Positions 6,557 through 7,617 of a stretch of DNA of 7,617 nucleotides are shown piece by piece. Under the pieces are notes generated by a model. That model saw nothing but the letters and a program-made list of their open reading frames with translations. It made no database searches and was not told the DNA's origin. The stretch is taken from assembly GCA_018609785.1 (NCBI GenBank), contig JAHEOE010000002.1:1-7617 (forward strand). The letters are read 5' to 3'. Every line of letters starts with the position of its first letter. Position 1 is the first letter of the stretch. Both the position numbers and the translations under genes were made by a program. Origin of the DNA: Minisyncoccota bacterium. Its GTDB lineage: Bacteria > Patescibacteriota > Minisyncoccia > SW-4-49-11.

Positions 6557-7617
6557 ATGCTACCAATCATTACTGTTATTTTAGGACTTTTAAGTATCGG
6601 CGAATTAGTCGTGATCGGCGTTTTATTGCGACAGAATTCGGGGAAAAACCTTTCTTCTCGGCTGGATACTTTGGAGAAAACCCAAGAACGTACCGAACAA
6701 CGATTGCAGGAAGAGTTGCGTCAAACTCGATCGGAACAAGGAGAGGAAGCGCGGAAAGGGCGACGCGAACTTTCGGAAGCGTTGGACAGTTTCTCCAACA
6801 ACCTGCTCAAGCGCATGTCTGAGACCTCGCAGATGCAGAAAAATCAACTGGATACGTTTTCGCAACAATTGAATGAATTGACCAAGTCCAATACCCAAGG
6901 ACTGGAACAGGTGCGAACGACCGTGGAGAAGAAGCTTGACGGACTGCAAAAAGACAATACCCAAAAACTCGAGCAAATGCGGCAGACAGTTGATGAAAAG
7001 CTACACTCCACGTTGGAAAAACGTTTGAGCGAATCGTTTAAAACGGTCAGTCAGCAGCTTGATCAGGTGCATAAAGGGTTGGGAGAGATGCAGAACTTAG
7101 CCACCGGTGTTGGAGATCTGAAGCGCATTCTTACGAACGTCAAAAGTCGGGGAACCTGGGGAGAGATTCAGTTGGGAAATCTTTTGGAGCAAGTTCTGTC
7201 ACCCGAACAATACGCAACTAACGTGAATACTCGACCGCAGAGTAATGAACGGGTTGAGTTTGCGATGAAATTACCGGGACAGGATGAGAACAACTCTACG
7301 GTATGGTTACCGATTGACGCCAAATTCCCCATTGAAGATTATCAACGGGTTCTTGATGCGACCGAGCAAGCCGATAAAACCGAGATTGAGCGTCAGTTCA
7401 AGGAATTGGAAAAACGACTCAAAGAACAGGCCAAAGATATTCAGACCAAATATTTGGAACCGCCGCACACGACTGATTTTGGGATTATGTTTTTGCCGGT
7501 GGAAGGATTATATGCCGAGGTCCTCAAACGTAACGGGGTGATTGAGAGTTTACAGCGCGATTATCGTGTGGTGGTTGCCGGACCGACGACAATTACCGCT
7601 TTCCTGAATAGTCTTCA
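6557..7617 (+). CDS. rmuC: DNA recombination protein RmuC, 3'-partial
   Basis: The first 353 residues are visible; the gene continues beyond the right edge. Residues 3-23 are one hydrophobic segment, which would tether the protein to the membrane. Residues about 30-185 are a long coiled coil. The conserved RmuC core begins near 187: SRGTWGEIQLGNLLEQVL (197-214), then the predicted PD-(D/E)XK-type nuclease residues E234 in RVEFAMKLPG and D254 and K256 in WLPIDAKFPIEDYQR, then FGIMFLPVEGLYAEV (308-322) and VVVAGPTTITAFLNSL at the cut end. In E. coli, RmuC loss alters recombination at inverted repeats; the biochemical role remains unclear. The ATG at 6557 is chosen because it directly precedes the hydrophobic segment and is the first start after the AI-2E gene; the upstream bases contain no Shine-Dalgarno site. 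Confidence 0.96.
   Translation, partial: MLPIITVILGLLSIGELVVIGVLLRQNSGKNLSSRLDTLEKTQERTEQRLQEELRQTRSEQGEEARKGRRELSEALDSFSNNLLKRMSETSQMQKNQLDTFSQQLNELTKSNTQGLEQVRTTVEKKLDGLQKDNTQKLEQMRQTVDEKLHSTLEKRLSESFKTVSQQLDQVHKGLGEMQNLATGVGDLKRILTNVKSRGTWGEIQLGNLLEQVLSPEQYATNVNTRPQSNERVEFAMKLPGQDENNSTVWLPIDAKFPIEDYQRVLDATEQADKTEIERQFKELEKRLKEQAKDIQTKYLEPPHTTDFGIMFLPVEGLYAEVLKRNGVIESLQRDYRVVVAGPTTITAFLNSL
6890..7021 (+). repeat. Tandem 22-residue repeat in the RmuC coiled coil
   Basis: RmuC residues 112-133 (bases 6890-6955) and 134-155 (bases 6956-7021) are adjacent 22-residue units, identical at 11 positions. Both start NTQ, carry LEQ at positions 5-7 and R at 9, and share T-V and K-L at 11-12 and 15-16. 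A unit of 22 equals two hendecads, a coiled-coil period. A weaker third unit may lie just before, around NQLDTFSQQLNEL (96-108). Confidence 0.6.

Noticed and set aside
6448..6822. Plus-strand open frame of 124 codons over the AI-2E/rmuC junction
   Set aside because: It conflicts with the end of the AI-2E protein and the start of RmuC, both supported by family motifs.
6623..6976. Minus-strand Leu/Phe-rich open frame of 117 codons
   Set aside because: It is the antisense of the Gln/Glu/Lys-rich RmuC coiled coil, which automatically yields Leu and Phe codons on the other strand.
1..7617. Alternative genetic code (TGA read as glycine, as in Gracilibacteria and Absconditabacteria)
   Set aside because: No in-frame TGA occurs in any of the seven genes, and the standard code gives full-length proteins with intact motifs.
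1..7617. A defence system or mobile island built around the nuclease and RmuC
   Set aside because: The genes are common chromosomal families, there is no integrase, transposase, tRNA junction or toxin-antitoxin pair, and the nuclease and rmuC are far apart.

Overview
The window is a compact, all-plus-strand stretch of bacterial chromosome carrying seven protein genes, two of them cut by the window edges. The gaps between genes are 9, 72, 21, 5, 9 and 17 bases, so no stretch of 300 bases lacks a gene. I see no tRNA, rRNA, CRISPR array, insertion sequence, attachment site or origin. The standard genetic code fits: no in-frame TGA interrupts any gene, and the six visible stops are five TAA and one TAG. 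Base composition looks middling, with the large membrane-protein gene visibly more AT-rich than its neighbours. The near absence of Shine-Dalgarno motifs at the starts, the tight packing, the style of the insertions in the Fpg-type glycosylase and the mix of genes suggest a Patescibacteria/CPR-type bacterium. That placement is inference and needs a phylogeny.

Left part (1-1389): the C-terminal 264 residues of a coiled-coil M23 (LytM-type) peptidoglycan endopeptidase, followed 9 bases later by a membrane-anchored staphylococcal-nuclease-like thermonuclease. Both should act outside the membrane, one on the wall and one on nucleic acid.

Middle (1390-4605): a 72-base gap, the largest in the window and the best place for a promoter, leads into UDP-glucose/GDP-mannose dehydrogenase family protein (most likely UDP-glucose 6-dehydrogenase). 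Next is a 609-residue multi-pass membrane protein that I cannot name with certainty. Its layout resembles GT-C (PMT/ArnT-like) glycosyltransferases. The pair could make and transfer sugars for the cell envelope.

Right part (4611-7617): Fpg/MutM 8-oxoguanine glycosylase with all catalytic residues, an AI-2E/PerM-family membrane protein, and the first 353 residues of RmuC, a predicted nuclease-fold protein linked to DNA recombination. Two of these three concern DNA maintenance.

Nothing here is convincing as a new multi-gene system. The points most worth a second look are the unassigned GT-C-like protein with its unusual N-terminal extension, the lack of Shine-Dalgarno sites together with -10-like boxes placed almost on top of start codons, the cysteine-bearing insertion in the M23 domain, and the six-heptad repeat in its coiled coil.
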